A stretch of 64,000 nucleotides of DNA from Paraburkholderia rhizosphaerae (GCF_004366595.1 NZ_SORE01000011.1:1-64000); one strand, 5' to 3'. Shown: positions 51,183 to 60,510, numbered from the stretch's first letter. Notes: generated from the letters alone by a model not told the origin. Translations and numbers: made by a program.

Positions 51183-51311
51183 AATTGACGAATTTAATAC
51201 GGACATACGCGAATTGACGCTTTTATTACGATTCAACGGGACATAAAAGTGTCAACCAGCGCGCGCCATGCCGCGTCATTGCTAGACCGGGCGTTGACGC
51301 TTTTATTACGG
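51183..51311. repeat. Four repeats resembling transposase-binding sites of a Tn7-like end
   Basis: TTGACGAATTTAATACGG (within 51183-51202), TTGACGCTTTTATTACG (51211-51230) and the same motif again (51293-51311), plus one inverted copy GACATAAAAGTGTCAA within 51238-51256. Clusters of about 20-bp sites in this arrangement mark TnsB-type transposon ends, in line with the adjacent TnsA-like fragment. Confidence 0.65.
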
Positions 51312-51395
51312 TCTACGTGTACCGACCTCGCGCTCTACAGAGTATCCCCTCTCTGCGCTACGGGCCCCAAGAGACGGTGTTTGTACAAAGCCGAA

Positions 51396-52430
51396 TTAGT
51401 CCTCGCGATGGTCGGGTAGCCTAGACCGCGCGAGAGCAATCGATTGATGCAGCTTTGCCTCGAGCGTCGCGCGCGGTGGTAGCACAGTCAGATATTCTGC
51501 GACGTGAATGCCGCTCTTTCCTAACTCAAGTAGCTCGATCTGTTCCTGCTTTTTGCCAGCGCACAGGATGATGCCGATCGGTGGTTGCTCATCCGGCTCC
51601 TGCTCATACTTTGCGAGCCAACGCAGATAGAGTTCCATCTGGCTCTTGTGCTCCGCCTTGAACGCGCCAAGCTTCAGCTCGATCGCGACGAGTCGCTTCA
51701 GCTTACGGTTGTAGAAGAGCAGATCGAGATAGAAATCATCGTCGTCGATCTGCAGACGCTTCTGCCGCGCCACAAAGGTGAATCCGGCACCAAGTTCTAA
51801 TAAAAACTGCTCCATCTCACGAAGAATTGCGTCTTCCAAATCCCGCTCGAGGTAGCGATCATTCAGCCCCAAAAAATCCAGCACGTACGGATCCTTCAAC
51901 ACCAAGTCGGCGGTTACCTGGTGAGCATCTCTTAAGCTGGAAAGTTCGTGGCGGATGACTTCCTCCGGTTTCCGCGAGAGGGCGCTGCGCTCATACAGCA
52001 TTGACTCGATCCGCGCATGCAACTGGCGGGATGACCAGCGCTCCAGGCGGCACAGCTCAATGTAAAAGTCGCGTTTGAGCGGATCTTCGACGTAGATCAG
52101 CGTCTTCAGGTGCGTCCAGCTCAATTCTCTCCGCACTGCGGAGACAATCGCTTCATCGGCAAATACCTCCGCAAGGCGCACGCAATGGCGCAACTGCTTG
52201 TCGCTCCAACCGCGACCATATTCCGCAGTAAGCTGGCGCGCCAATGACCTGATTACCTCCTGCCCGTATTCCGCGCGAGCGCCGCGCAACACCTCCACCT
52301 GAATACGATGCCCGACCTGCCAGTACAACAGTGTCAGCTCCGCATTAACTGCAGCCGCGGCCCGCTCGCGCGCCGAATTGATGAGCCGTCGCACTTCGTC
52401 AAACAGAGGAGAAAGTGTAAGGTCGCTCAT
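51396..52430 (-). CDS. YhcG/DUF1016 PD-(D/E)XK nuclease family protein
   Basis: A 344-residue protein. N-terminal DUF1016 domain: LINSARERAAAAVNAELTLL, YWQVGHRIQVEVLRG, EYGQEVIRSLARQLTAEYGR and DKQLRHCVRLAEVF. C-terminal PD-(D/E)XK nuclease domain: FYLDLLFYNRKLKRLVAIEL with the following K-LGAFKAEHKSQMELYL, then PIGIILCAGKKQEQIELLEL. It is full length. YhcG proteins are frequent in defence and mobile loci; their substrate is unsettled. The coding sequence contains a near-perfect palindrome (52124-52148) that is repeated in the adjacent non-coding DNA. Confidence 0.9.
   Translation of the reverse strand: MSDLTLSPLFDEVRRLINSARERAAAAVNAELTLLYWQVGHRIQVEVLRGARAEYGQEVIRSLARQLTAEYGRGWSDKQLRHCVRLAEVFADEAIVSAVRRELSWTHLKTLIYVEDPLKRDFYIELCRLERWSSRQLHARIESMLYERSALSRKPEEVIRHELSSLRDAHQVTADLVLKDPYVLDFLGLNDRYLERDLEDAILREMEQFLLELGAGFTFVARQKRLQIDDDDFYLDLLFYNRKLKRLVAIELKLGAFKAEHKSQMELYLRWLAKYEQEPDEQPPIGIILCAGKKQEQIELLELGKSGIHVAEYLTVLPPRATLEAKLHQSIALARSRLPDHRED
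52124..52148. repeat. ATTGTCTCCGC-N3-GCGGAGACAAT palindrome, copy inside yhcG
   Basis: ATTCTCTCCGC-ACT-GCGGAGACAAT, one mismatch between the arms. In the gene it encodes the IVSAVRREL segment. Confidence 0.7.
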
Positions 52431-52524
52431 ATTTCTTTGCTCAGGTATTTGGTCACCGCATTAATGACCGCTCGAGGTCTGGTCTTCGAATCCGTCACGG
52501 CACAGATGCTCCGCGGGCGCTCGG

Positions 52525-52551
52525 AATTGTCTCCGCACCGCGGAGACAATT
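52525..52551. repeat. ATTGTCTCCGC palindrome, copy 2
   Basis: AATTGTCTCCGC-ACC-GCGGAGACAATT, perfect 12-bp arms, in non-coding DNA 95 bases upstream of yhcG. Confidence 0.75.
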
Positions 52552-52689
52552 GTGGACACCCCGCTCTACGTCGGCGGCATGACATTCGCTGCGCGCCTCA
52601 CGCCAATCACCGGTGCGACATTTTCCATGTCGCCATGTATGCCTGGAAAAGGTCTGCGTTCGTGGCGGAGTGTCACCAAGTTCGGGACG

Positions 52690-52900
52690 GCTCCAGTCGT
52701 CGAGCCGGTCAAGCGTGACAATGTGCGACCTACGACTATAGTGCAACAGGGTGTCGAACAAATTTGGGCCAGGCCTGCGCAAGCGCACATGTACTTCGGA
52801 TTGCGCGGGCGAGAAGCCGCTCATGTCCAGAAAGGCGGCTTTAAGGCCACGCGCGAGCCGGGCGAAGACGCGTGCGCCTGCGACCCCTGTCGCTGCGCCC
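52690..52900 (-). pseudogene. Decayed DUF1016 (YhcG-like) gene fragment 1
   Basis: On the minus strand, LARGLKAAFLDMSGFSP matches the DUF1016 stretch usually written LKxAFPDMxGFSPRNLKYM. The frame then breaks and continues in a neighbouring frame as MCACAGLAQICSTP, which parallels KYMRAFAEAWP. No start or full domain remains. Confidence 0.5.
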
Positions 52901-53084
52901 GTTCGAGCACATCGCGGCACGCACGCTCCATCCACCACGTGACGCCTTCGCCTCATAGAAGTGACGTTCCTCGCGCGATCGCGTGCGTCGCATCAGCCGG
53001 ACCTTGTGAGTCCAGGAGAGGGAAGCCCGTTGTGCCAGTTGCTCAAGCGAGAAATCCCGGACTGCGATTCGGAATTTGATACTG

Positions 53085-53322
53085 GGACCGGCGCACCGGA
53101 TTTCCGAATCGCCGCTTCGGAAATCTCGCTGTCGCCGTAGCTCTGGCAGAACAGGCGCATCAGCTCGAGGTTATCCGCTCCGAAGCCACGGCCGAACTGC
53201 GCGGTCAGGTCGGCAGACAGACGCTGCAGCAGCGCCTGTCCATATGCTGCCCGGTCTGCACCGCCCTGCTCAAACTCGACGATCCGGCGGCCGATCTGCC
53301 AGTAGGTGCAGTCATCAGCGCA
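53085..53322 (-). pseudogene. Decayed DUF1016 (YhcG-like) gene fragment 2
   Basis: Minus-strand reading from about 53317 gives TYWQIGRRIVEFEQGG, GQALLQRLSADLTAQFGRGF, then NLELMRLFCQSYGDSEI. This is a clear N-terminal DUF1016 domain of a subgroup different from the intact yhcG at 51396. The rest of the gene is missing, and there is no usable start codon in place. Confidence 0.7.
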
Positions 53323-53598
53323 TTAGGCGTTCACCGCGTCCTTGAACCCCTTACCGGCGGTGAATTTCACCGTCTTCGCGGCAGGAATCTGGATCGCCTC
53401 GCCCGTCGAAGGATTGCGTCCCGCCCGTGCCGCGCGCTGACCGGTGGCAAATGACCCGAAGCCAATAAGCTGCACGGTGTCGCCCGTCGTCAGGGCCTGC
53501 GTAATGGTCTCGAGCACGGCATCGATGGCTTCCCCCGTGGCCGCCTTGCTCTCGCCCGTGCTGGCGGCCACCGCGTCAATCAGTTCCTGCTTGTTCAT
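53323..53598 (-). CDS. HU-family DNA-binding protein
   Basis: A 91-residue histone-like protein: [40 protein letters not shown] and [20 protein letters not shown] are the standard HU blocks, with the Arg/Pro-containing arm near residues 55-75. HU bends DNA and helps pack or recombine it. AGGACTTTGAATG precedes the ATG at 53598. The stop abuts the decayed DUF1016 fragment. Confidence 0.95.
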   Translation of the reverse strand: MNKQELIDAVAASTGESKAATGEAIDAVLETITQALTTGDTVQLIGFGSFATGQRAARAGRNPSTGEAIQIPAAKTVKFTAGKGFKDAVNA

Positions 53599-53676
53599 TC
53601 AAAGTCCTTTAGTGAGTTCAAGCCTGCACCGTACCTCATCGGAGCATCCGCAGGCAAACCCACGCCCGGCCTCGCG

Positions 53677-53701
53677 ATTGTCTCCGCGCTGCGGAGACAA
53701 T
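53677..53701. repeat. ATTGTCTCCGC palindrome, copy 3
   Basis: ATTGTCTCCGC-GCT-GCGGAGACAAT, perfect 11-bp arms, 79 bases upstream of the HU start. Confidence 0.75.
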
Positions 53702-53873
53702 TCCAGCCGCCTGCGTATGGCCGGCGTTCACCAGGGCTCAACAAGGTACGCGTAAATTCCTATCATAAGCTTTTTGGTTATGAAAACGCGTCCGAACATT
53801 TCGATCTGACGCAGTAACGTCTGATTTTTCTTGCGCTAATCTGACTGGCCCTCTGCGATCTGGACGACTCGCA

Positions 53874-56870
53874 ATGGCCACCGTCGAACGCACCGCATAC
53901 CCGCGCTTTCCCAAAGTCCTGGCTACCCGGGATCTGCAGGCCTGCTACACGCCTCTGCCCGATGAATTGGAATGGGCACGTCGGTCGTCACGGGGTGAGC
54001 GACCCCGGTTGGGCCTGCTAGTCCTTCTAAAAATCTTCCAGCAGATGCATCATTTCCCGGCGCTGGACGTTATTCCGGCGGCCATCGTCGAACACGTGCG
54101 CGCAGCGGCGAACATCGGCCCAGGCGTGTGCTTCGGCTACGACACGCAGGTATCACCGACGCTGTTCCGACATTACGCCGCGGTACGCGAGTACCTCGGC
54201 GTCAAGCCGTACTACGGCACCGACGCTGGCACGATTGCCACGCGTGCCGCGCATACGGCAGCCTTGTCCATGGACCAGCCGGTCGACATCATCAACGCCA
54301 CAATCGACGAGCTGATCGCGCAGAACGTCGAGCTGCCGGCGTTCTCAACGTTGGATCGGATTACCGAACAGATTCACGCGAAGACCCAGGCGCGGCTTTT
54401 CAAACGGGTCGCGCGACGCCTGACCGATGAACAGAAGCGCGGTCTCGACCGTCTTCTGGCTCGGGACCTCTCGAGCCGACAGACCGCCTACAACCGCATC
54501 AAGCGGCACGCCAAGCGGCCGTCCCGGCAGCACCTGGACTTGCTGATTGACCAGATCACCTGGCTCGACGAGATCGGCGACTTCACGATTGCACTCGCCG
54601 GCGTTCCGGCATCAAAACTGCGCTCGCTGGCGATGCAGGCGATGTCGCTTGACGCGTCCGCCCTCAAGAAAGACACGCTCCCCGAGAAACGCTACACGTT
54701 GATCGTCGCGCTGCTGAGCCGGATGCGCGTGCGCGCCCGCGATGATCTCGCCGACATGTTCGTGCGGCGCATGGCCGCGATTCACAAGCGTGCAAGCGAC
54801 GAACTGGAGATCGTCCAGCGTAGGCAGCGAGACAAGGTCGAAGATCTCGTGGTCCTGCTCGGCGGCGTTGTCGACATTCTTTCCGACGAACCCGACGAGA
54901 TGACGATCGCGCAGTCGATACGGAAATGGCTGGCACCGAAGGGCGACCTCGAACCGCTGCGCGAGAGCTGTGCGGAGATCCGAGCCTTCAGCGGCCGCAA
55001 TTACCTGCCACTGCTCTGGAAGCATTTCCGTGCGCACCGCTCGGTCCTTATGCGTCTTGTCCATACGCTTGAATGGGATTCCACAAGCCAAGTTCGCTCG
55101 CTGCTCGATGCGCTCGACGTGGTGTTGGAGAATGAGACGCTACACCGTGAATGGATCGATGCCGACGTGGACCTGAGTTTTGCTGCGGCGCGCTGGCGCA
55201 AGCTCGTGCGCCGCTCCCACGGGGAGGGAGCGCCGACCAACCGACGCTTTCTTGAACTCTGCGTGTTTTCGTACATGGCCGAAGAGCTGCGGGTGGGTGA
55301 CCTGTGCGTGACTGGTTCCGACGCCTATGCGGACTACCGCGATCACCTGCTGCCGTGGCGGCAGTGCGAGGAGCAAATGCCTGACTACTGCGCGAAGGTC
55401 GGCCTGCCGGAGACCGGCAGCGAGTTCGTTGACCAATTGCGCCAATGGCTGACCGACGGCGCACGAAAGCTTGATGAGGAGTTTTCGCACAAGCGCGAAC
55501 ACGTCACGATCGACCAGCGAGGCGAACCGACCCTGCGCAAGACCATTGCAAAAGAGATCCCTGCGAGCGCGATCGCGCTGCAGGAGCGGATCAATGCGCG
55601 GCTGCCGACGCGCAACGTGCTCGACATCCTCGCCAACATCGAACATTGGACCCATTTTACGCGGCACTTCGGACCGCTCTCCGGGATCGACCCGCAGATC
55701 CGCAAGGCGGCCGAGCGCTACCTGCTGACGATCTTCGCAATGGGCTGCAATCTCGGACCAACCCAGGCGGCCCGCCATCTCGATACCGACCTGACTGCGC
55801 ACATGCTTTCGTTCGTCAATCGCCGACACATGAGCCTGGAGAAACTCGAGACCGCACAGCGCGAGTTGACCGAGCTGTACCTGCGCCTCGATCTGCCCAA
55901 GCACTGGGGCGACGGCAAGACGGTGGCCGCCGACGGCACGCAGTATGACTTCTACGACAACAACCTGCTGGCCGGCTATCACTTCCGGTACCGGAAGATG
56001 GGCGCCGTCGCCTACCGGCACGTCGCCGACAACTATATCGCGGTGTTCCGGCATTTCATTCCGCCGGGAGTGTGGGAAGCCATCTACGTGATCGAGGGCC
56101 TACTCAAGGCGGGCCTGTCCGTCAAGGCGGACACCGTGCATGCCGATACGCAGGGGCAATCGGCCGCCGTGTTCGCCTTCACCCATCTGCTCGGTATCAA
56201 GCTGATGCCCAGAATCCGCAACTGGAAAGACCTTGTGATGTACCGGCCGAACAACGAGGCGAAATACAAACACATCGACAAACTGTTCACTGCGACGATC
56301 GACTGGGTGCTGATCGAGCGGCACTGGCAGGAACTGATGCAGGTGGCACTCTCGATGCAGGCGGGCACGATTTCCTCGCCGTTGCTGCTGCGGCGGCTCG
56401 GCTCGGAGAGCCGCAAGAACCGGCTTTACCTGGCCGCGCGCGAGCTCGGCAACGTCGTGCGGACCGTGTTCCTTCTCGAATGGATCGGCAGCCGCGAGCT
56501 TCGCCAGGAGGTCACGGCCAACACCAACAAGATCGAGTCGTACAACGGTTTCGCGAAGTGGCTATCGTTCGGAGGCGACGTGATTGCCGAGAATGAGCCC
56601 GAAGAGCAGCAGAAGCGGCTCCGCTACAATGACCTGATCGCCTCGGCGGTGATCCTGCAGAATACGGCCGACATGATGCGGGCGTTGCGCGACATGGTGG
56701 CCGAGGGCGAGAAAGTCCGCCCCGAGGATATCGAATTCCTAAGTCCGTATCCGACACACAACATCCGGCGGTTCGGGCGTTACAAACTGCATCTGGACCG
56801 CGCACCGGAGAGTTGGATCAATGATGCGCTGTTTGGCCAAGCGGCCCGCCCCGACAACGCAATGAGGTAA
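53874..56870 (+). CDS. tnpA: Tn3-family transposase TnpA
   Basis: A 998-residue transposase of usual Tn3 length. The N-terminal DUF4158-type region begins with TAYPRFPKVLATRDLQACYT. The C-terminal DDE part shows KTVAADGTQYDFYDNNLLAG (first Asp near residue 685), ADTVHADTQGQSAAVFAFTH (second Asp near 760) and TNTNKIESYNGFAKWLSFGG (Glu near 888). The frame is intact. A 123-residue gene follows after 7 bases. I could not find matching 38-bp GGGG ends around 53.6-57.5 kb, nor a resolvase, so the transposon is probably truncated or its ends lie elsewhere. Confidence 0.95.
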   Translation: MATVERTAYPRFPKVLATRDLQACYTPLPDELEWARRSSRGERPRLGLLVLLKIFQQMHHFPALDVIPAAIVEHVRAAANIGPGVCFGYDTQVSPTLFRHYAAVREYLGVKPYYGTDAGTIATRAAHTAALSMDQPVDIINATIDELIAQNVELPAFSTLDRITEQIHAKTQARLFKRVARRLTDEQKRGLDRLLARDLSSRQTAYNRIKRHAKRPSRQHLDLLIDQITWLDEIGDFTIALAGVPASKLRSLAMQAMSLDASALKKDTLPEKRYTLIVALLSRMRVRARDDLADMFVRRMAAIHKRASDELEIVQRRQRDKVEDLVVLLGGVVDILSDEPDEMTIAQSIRKWLAPKGDLEPLRESCAEIRAFSGRNYLPLLWKHFRAHRSVLMRLVHTLEWDSTSQVRSLLDALDVVLENETLHREWIDADVDLSFAAARWRKLVRRSHGEGAPTNRRFLELCVFSYMAEELRVGDLCVTGSDAYADYRDHLLPWRQCEEQMPDYCAKVGLPETGSEFVDQLRQWLTDGARKLDEEFSHKREHVTIDQRGEPTLRKTIAKEIPASAIALQERINARLPTRNVLDILANIEHWTHFTRHFGPLSGIDPQIRKAAERYLLTIFAMGCNLGPTQAARHLDTDLTAHMLSFVNRRHMSLEKLETAQRELTELYLRLDLPKHWGDGKTVAADGTQYDFYDNNLLAGYHFRYRKMGAVAYRHVADNYIAVFRHFIPPGVWEAIYVIEGLLKAGLSVKADTVHADTQGQSAAVFAFTHLLGIKLMPRIRNWKDLVMYRPNNEAKYKHIDKLFTATIDWVLIERHWQELMQVALSMQAGTISSPLLLRRLGSESRKNRLYLAARELGNVVRTVFLLEWIGSRELRQEVTANTNKIESYNGFAKWLSFGGDVIAENEPEEQQKRLRYNDLIASAVILQNTADMMRALRDMVAEGEKVRPEDIEFLSPYPTHNIRRFGRYKLHLDRAPESWINDALFGQAARPDNAMR

Positions 56871-56877
56871 CGATTCC

Positions 56878-57249
56878 ATGAGTGCAAGAGCTGCGGTCAC
56901 CGCGACGCCGTATGGCGACGTTGACACGGCTGGACTAGATGCCCTCCAGTCTAGCTACGACACGACGCGCATGCTCGACGCCGTAGGTACGCTGGATGAG
57001 GTACGTGCGAGCCTTTACGACCCGGAGCATCTGCGGAACGATCTGCTGCATCTGCACAGCATGGCGCACACGATCGTGAATGGGGCGAGCCTGATGGCAA
57101 TGTCCGATGACACACCGTTTGTCGATCAACTGACGGACGTGCTCGACCGGATCGATCATTACGTGGCTGAACTGATATCTATCCGCGAAGTGTTACAGCC
57201 GCTCGAGGCGCTTCGCTCTGATGATATGGGCGACCCGAATGGGCGGTGA
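56878..57249 (+). CDS. Small protein partnered with the Tn3 transposase
   Basis: A 123-residue acidic, helical protein without membrane segment (HLHSMAHTIVNGASLMAM; DQLTDVLDRIDHYVAELISI). ATG 56878 lies 7 bases after the tnpA stop, so it is co-transcribed. The position matches small regulatory or accessory proteins of Tn3-family transposons (TnpC-like in Tn4652), but no sequence family is recognised. Confidence 0.75.
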   Translation: MSARAAVTATPYGDVDTAGLDALQSSYDTTRMLDAVGTLDEVRASLYDPEHLRNDLLHLHSMAHTIVNGASLMAMSDDTPFVDQLTDVLDRIDHYVAELISIREVLQPLEALRSDDMGDPNGR

Positions 57250-57635
57250 ACGTACGAAGCGAAAAGGCCTCGGCTTTTCCGAATGTCGCTGAACGAACCG
57301 TTTCGGGCGATCAAACATCGCGCAAGTGGTCGTTCGTTGGCTGGCAGGTAAACTGGGACAGCACGACCTCGCGCAACAAGACCCGCAGTGGCGACCATCG
57401 AACAGCAGCCCGCTTGGTCTGCGGGGAACGGCAAAATTACGACCATTGACGCGTGTTTGCAGTCGCATGTTCTCCATTCAGGCGATGGCCCGTACGCTCC
57501 ATGATTTGCCTCACCGCGTTTGCCGCGGCGAGCGTCAAACAGGTGGCAATCGCGACCGCAAGACGACGGTACGCCGAATCACCTTGGTGGTCGGTGCCGA
57601 AGCATTGCGGCCCTGATGATGCAGGGGCGGTGTGG
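57250..57635. other. Gap between Tn3 module and stress island
   Basis: About 385 bases with no supported gene. Short frames here are Arg/Thr-rich shadows. The right end of the Tn3 module is expected here, but no inverted repeat was found. Confidence 0.5.
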
Positions 57636-59384
57636 CTAGCCACGCATGACAAACGCGAGGTCCTCAAGCGACGGTGGTTTAACGAGGCAGCAGTCGAATT
57701 CGCGCATAGCAGCGGAGTCTTTTGCTCCGGTAGAGCCAGTCAATGCGACAAGTCGCGTCGACGCGCATTGCGTCCGCTGCCGAAGCAGGCGGGCAAGTTC
57801 GTGGCCATCCATACCTGGCATGTGGATGTCGATCAGCGCGACGTCTGGCGTGAAGGATTCGACGAGCACGAGCGCCTCCAGTCCGTTCTGAGCGCGTTTC
57901 ACCTCGTGACCGTCCAGTGTCAGCAGCAGCGCAAGCGCCTCGGTCGCATCCGCGTTATCGTCAACGAGCAGGATCCGGGCAGGCGGTATCCCGTGGGTCG
58001 TGGATGCCGAATGTTCAACGCTGCTATGACGGACGATGGGCAACCGCAAGACAACCTGGGTTCCCTTGCCTTCGCCCTCACTGAAGACGGACACTTCGCC
58101 CTGGTGTGCATTGACGAGATACTTCACGACCGACAGGCCCAGGCCAAGACCGCCTTCAGCGCCCATTCTCGCGGACCGGGACTGCGAAAAGCGGTCGAAG
58201 ATGCGCGGCAGAAGGTCGGGGGGGACGCCTATGCCGGTATCGCGTACCGTGATGACCACTTCCCGCGGCGCCGAGTCATGTTCGGGAATCGCAGCAGGGT
58301 CAGGCGCGTCTACGTCCAACGTGATTTCTCCTCCGGGCGGTGTGTATTTGACTGCGTCTCCCAATACGTTGGAGATAACCTGCACCAGACGGGCGGCGTC
58401 GGCACTTACCGTCACCGGATAGGGCGGCAGTGTGGCATGAAGCTGATGCCGACGTCGCTCGGCTTGCTCGCTCACGGCAGCGATCGCGTCCTTGATGATG
58501 TCGCCGAGCAACGCGTGGGCGGGTCGCACGGACAGCTTGCCATGTCGGATTCGCGATGCATCGAGCAGGTCACTCACGAGGCGTTTTAGCTGTTGCACCT
58601 GCCGGTTGGCAACGGCCAGCGCCGACAACACTGCGGGACAGTCGGCCGCAAGCCTTTGCGCCGCTGCCATCGCACTGTCGATCGGAGCAAGCGGATTGCG
58701 CAGCTCGTGTCCCAGAGTGGCAATGAAATCGTCCTTGTGAGCTTCGGCTGCCGCGACTGCGCGCCTTGCCTCCTCGGCTTCCCTGGCTCGCGCTTCGGCA
58801 TCTGCCTTCGCCTGGGCTATTGTGAGCGCAGCACAGGTGAACGCCGCCAGGCTCTTGAGGATGCGACGATGCTCGCTATCGAAATGATGGTCATCGTGAG
58901 ACATCACCCATAGTGCGCCCCAGGGCTTCGGCGTGCCGGGAACCGGCACAACCAGTTCTTCAGTCACTTCTGGAACGACGTGCGCCAGGCAGCGAAAGTG
59001 CCGTTTCGGAAAAACAAACAACTGCGGCGAACCCAATGCAATTGCGACGCCCCCCGGGCTGTCGTCGGTCGGAATGAGATGGCCCGCCAGATCCGCACAA
59101 CGTCCTGCCACGGCGGCCCACCGGAAGGCGGAATACTGACCATCCTTGGGTTCGTGCAGGCTGATGCCGGCACTGCCCGCTGCGCATAATGTCAGCGCTG
59201 TGTCGACCAGCTTCTGGAGCATCGCCGTGTCCGATTCCGTCAACGCCTGGGCCATTGCATGCAGGGCCTCGCTTTCCGCAGCGTAGTCTGGTGAACGATG
59301 CGAGCGTGCATCCAGTTCTGCGGTGACAAGGGCGCCCGCTTGCTGGATGCGGCTTACCAGGGGCGACGCAGTCGGCACGGTCAT
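57636..59384 (-). CDS. GAF-domain hybrid histidine kinase/response regulator
   Basis: A 582-residue cytoplasmic sensor without membrane helices. A GAF domain (about 40-190, with LQKLVDTALTLCAAGSAGIS) is followed by a coiled linker (EARAREAEEARRAVAAAEAH), the H-box HELRNPLAPIDSAM near 226 and HATPase motifs (VISNVLGDAVKYTPPGGEIT, VRDTGIGVPPDLLPRIFDRF, GGLGLGLSVVKYLV). A C-terminal receiver domain starts with ILLVDDNADATEAL near 468, has its phospho-acceptor Asp in LIDIHMPGMDG near 518, and Lys in CLVKPPS. The start at 59384 (MTVPTASP) has GGAG 8 bases before it; upstream Met codons lack such a site. It is downstream of the hsp20 pair and may sense the same stress. Confidence 0.9.
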   Translation of the reverse strand: MTVPTASPLVSRIQQAGALVTAELDARSHRSPDYAAESEALHAMAQALTESDTAMLQKLVDTALTLCAAGSAGISLHEPKDGQYSAFRWAAVAGRCADLAGHLIPTDDSPGGVAIALGSPQLFVFPKRHFRCLAHVVPEVTEELVVPVPGTPKPWGALWVMSHDDHHFDSEHRRILKSLAAFTCAALTIAQAKADAEARAREAEEARRAVAAAEAHKDDFIATLGHELRNPLAPIDSAMAAAQRLAADCPAVLSALAVANRQVQQLKRLVSDLLDASRIRHGKLSVRPAHALLGDIIKDAIAAVSEQAERRRHQLHATLPPYPVTVSADAARLVQVISNVLGDAVKYTPPGGEITLDVDAPDPAAIPEHDSAPREVVITVRDTGIGVPPDLLPRIFDRFSQSRSARMGAEGGLGLGLSVVKYLVNAHQGEVSVFSEGEGKGTQVVLRLPIVRHSSVEHSASTTHGIPPARILLVDDNADATEALALLLTLDGHEVKRAQNGLEALVLVESFTPDVALIDIHMPGMDGHELARLLRQRTQCASTRLVALTGSTGAKDSAAMREFDCCLVKPPSLEDLAFVMRG

Positions 59385-59521
59385 GATTGGCGCTCCAGAA
59401 ACTGTTTGCAACACCATCGCGAAGGGCTGCTGATATTTGGCCTTGGACACGAGAGTGCAAGTGGCCATGGAGCAGGCAACTGCCAGCTCCATGGACTTGC
59501 GGACCCCGGGCCGACCAGGCC

Positions 59522-59929
59522 TCAGCCCACGCTGACGGCAATGCGACGCGGCTTGGCCTCTTCGCGGCGAGGGATGGTCAACTTCAGCACGCCGTCTTTC
59601 AAGGCGGCTTCGATCTTCGACAGGTCGAAGTCTTCGCTGACCGTGAAGCGTCGCGAGAAGAGAGGCGCCCGCACCTCGGCATGGGATAGCTGCAGGTTCG
59701 GCGGCACGGGTACCACCGATTCGGCATCGATTGTCAGGTTCCCGCTATGCACTTTGATGTCCAGTTTATCCTTAGGCACGCCCGGCAGGTCGGCGTAAAG
59801 CGTGACGGCGTGGGTGTCTTCGAAGATGTCGACCGCCGGTGTCAGCGTGACGCGAGAGCGTGCTTCGTCCGACGCTGCGCGTGCCACCGCGCCCTGGTTG
59901 CGTTCAGCGATTTGCGTGTTGTCGCTCAT
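59522..59929 (-). CDS. Small heat-shock protein (Hsp20/alpha-crystallin), second gene
   Basis: A 135-residue chaperone that holds unfolding proteins. Alpha-crystallin domain about 28-125: VDIFEDTHAVTLYADLPGVP, DKLDIKVHSGNLTIDAESVV, FSRRFTVSEDFDLSKIEAAL and DGVLKLTIPRREEAKPRRIAV. The C-terminal IxI anchor is represented by RRIAVSVG. It lies 12 bases downstream of the first hsp20, so both are co-transcribed from the sigma-32 promoter at 60511-60542. Confidence 0.95.
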   Translation of the reverse strand: MSDNTQIAERNQGAVARAASDEARSRVTLTPAVDIFEDTHAVTLYADLPGVPKDKLDIKVHSGNLTIDAESVVPVPPNLQLSHAEVRAPLFSRRFTVSEDFDLSKIEAALKDGVLKLTIPRREEAKPRRIAVSVG

Positions 59930-59941
59930 GATGTCACCTCG

Positions 59942-60376
59942 CTATTGAACAGTAATGGCGCGCGGTTTGGAGGCTTCGCGCTTTCCGACTGAAATCAGCA
60001 GACAGCCATCGACGTAGCGCGCCTGCACCTTGTCCGGGTCAGCCTGCTGAGGCAGTTCGATGACGCGCCTGAATGAGCCGTTGAAGCGCTCCTGCGCATA
60101 CTGCCGCGTGCCCTCGGCTGCTTCCTGGATTGTCCGCTCGCCGGAAATGGAGAGCAGCCCCTTCTCGATGGAGATATCGAGTTTCGCGGGCTCGACACCG
60201 GGCGCGAACGCGACGATTTCAATCGTGTCGTCGGTCGTGCCGATGTTGATATGAGGAAATGTGCCGAATTGGCTTGAACGAAGGCTGGATGGGAAGCCGC
60301 CGAACATACTGGACATCTGACGCTGGAGCCGGTCCAGTTCGCTGAAGAGGCTGGTTCCGAAGTAAACGTCACTCAT
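59942..60376 (-). CDS. Small heat-shock protein (Hsp20/IbpA-like), first gene
   Basis: A 144-residue alpha-crystallin protein: an N-terminal arm (MSDVYFGTSLFSELDRLQRQ), then PHINIGTTDDTIEIVAFAPG, LDISIEKGLLSISGERTI, FNGSFRRVIELPQQADPDKV and DGCLLISVGKREASKPRAIT. ATG 60376 has GAGGAGAAAG about 8 bases before. That ribosome site can pair with TTCTC 12 bases further up, a possible heat-melting structure. Sigma-32-type promoter upstream. Confidence 0.95.
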   Translation of the reverse strand: MSDVYFGTSLFSELDRLQRQMSSMFGGFPSSLRSSQFGTFPHINIGTTDDTIEIVAFAPGVEPAKLDISIEKGLLSISGERTIQEAAEGTRQYAQERFNGSFRRVIELPQQADPDKVQARYVDGCLLISVGKREASKPRAITVQ

Positions 60377-60510
60377 GGTCGCTTTCTCCTCTGCGGCGAG
60401 AAGACGAACCGGCGACGCGTTTCAGTCCGGTTGTCCCGTGCCGCGACAATCCAGGTTGAAACACGCAGCGCCCGCGAACCAGATTCGCGAACGACTGCCT
60501 GAGCGATACC

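Noticed and set aside
52495..52956. Minus-strand frame of 153 codons as an intact gene
   Set aside because: Only a short internal part resembles DUF1016, and the match continues in another frame; it is a decayed fragment, not a gene.
52124..53701. CRISPR-like array from the repeated ATTGTCTCCGC palindromes
   Set aside because: Three copies at irregular distances of hundreds of bases, one inside a gene; there is no spacer structure and no cas gene.
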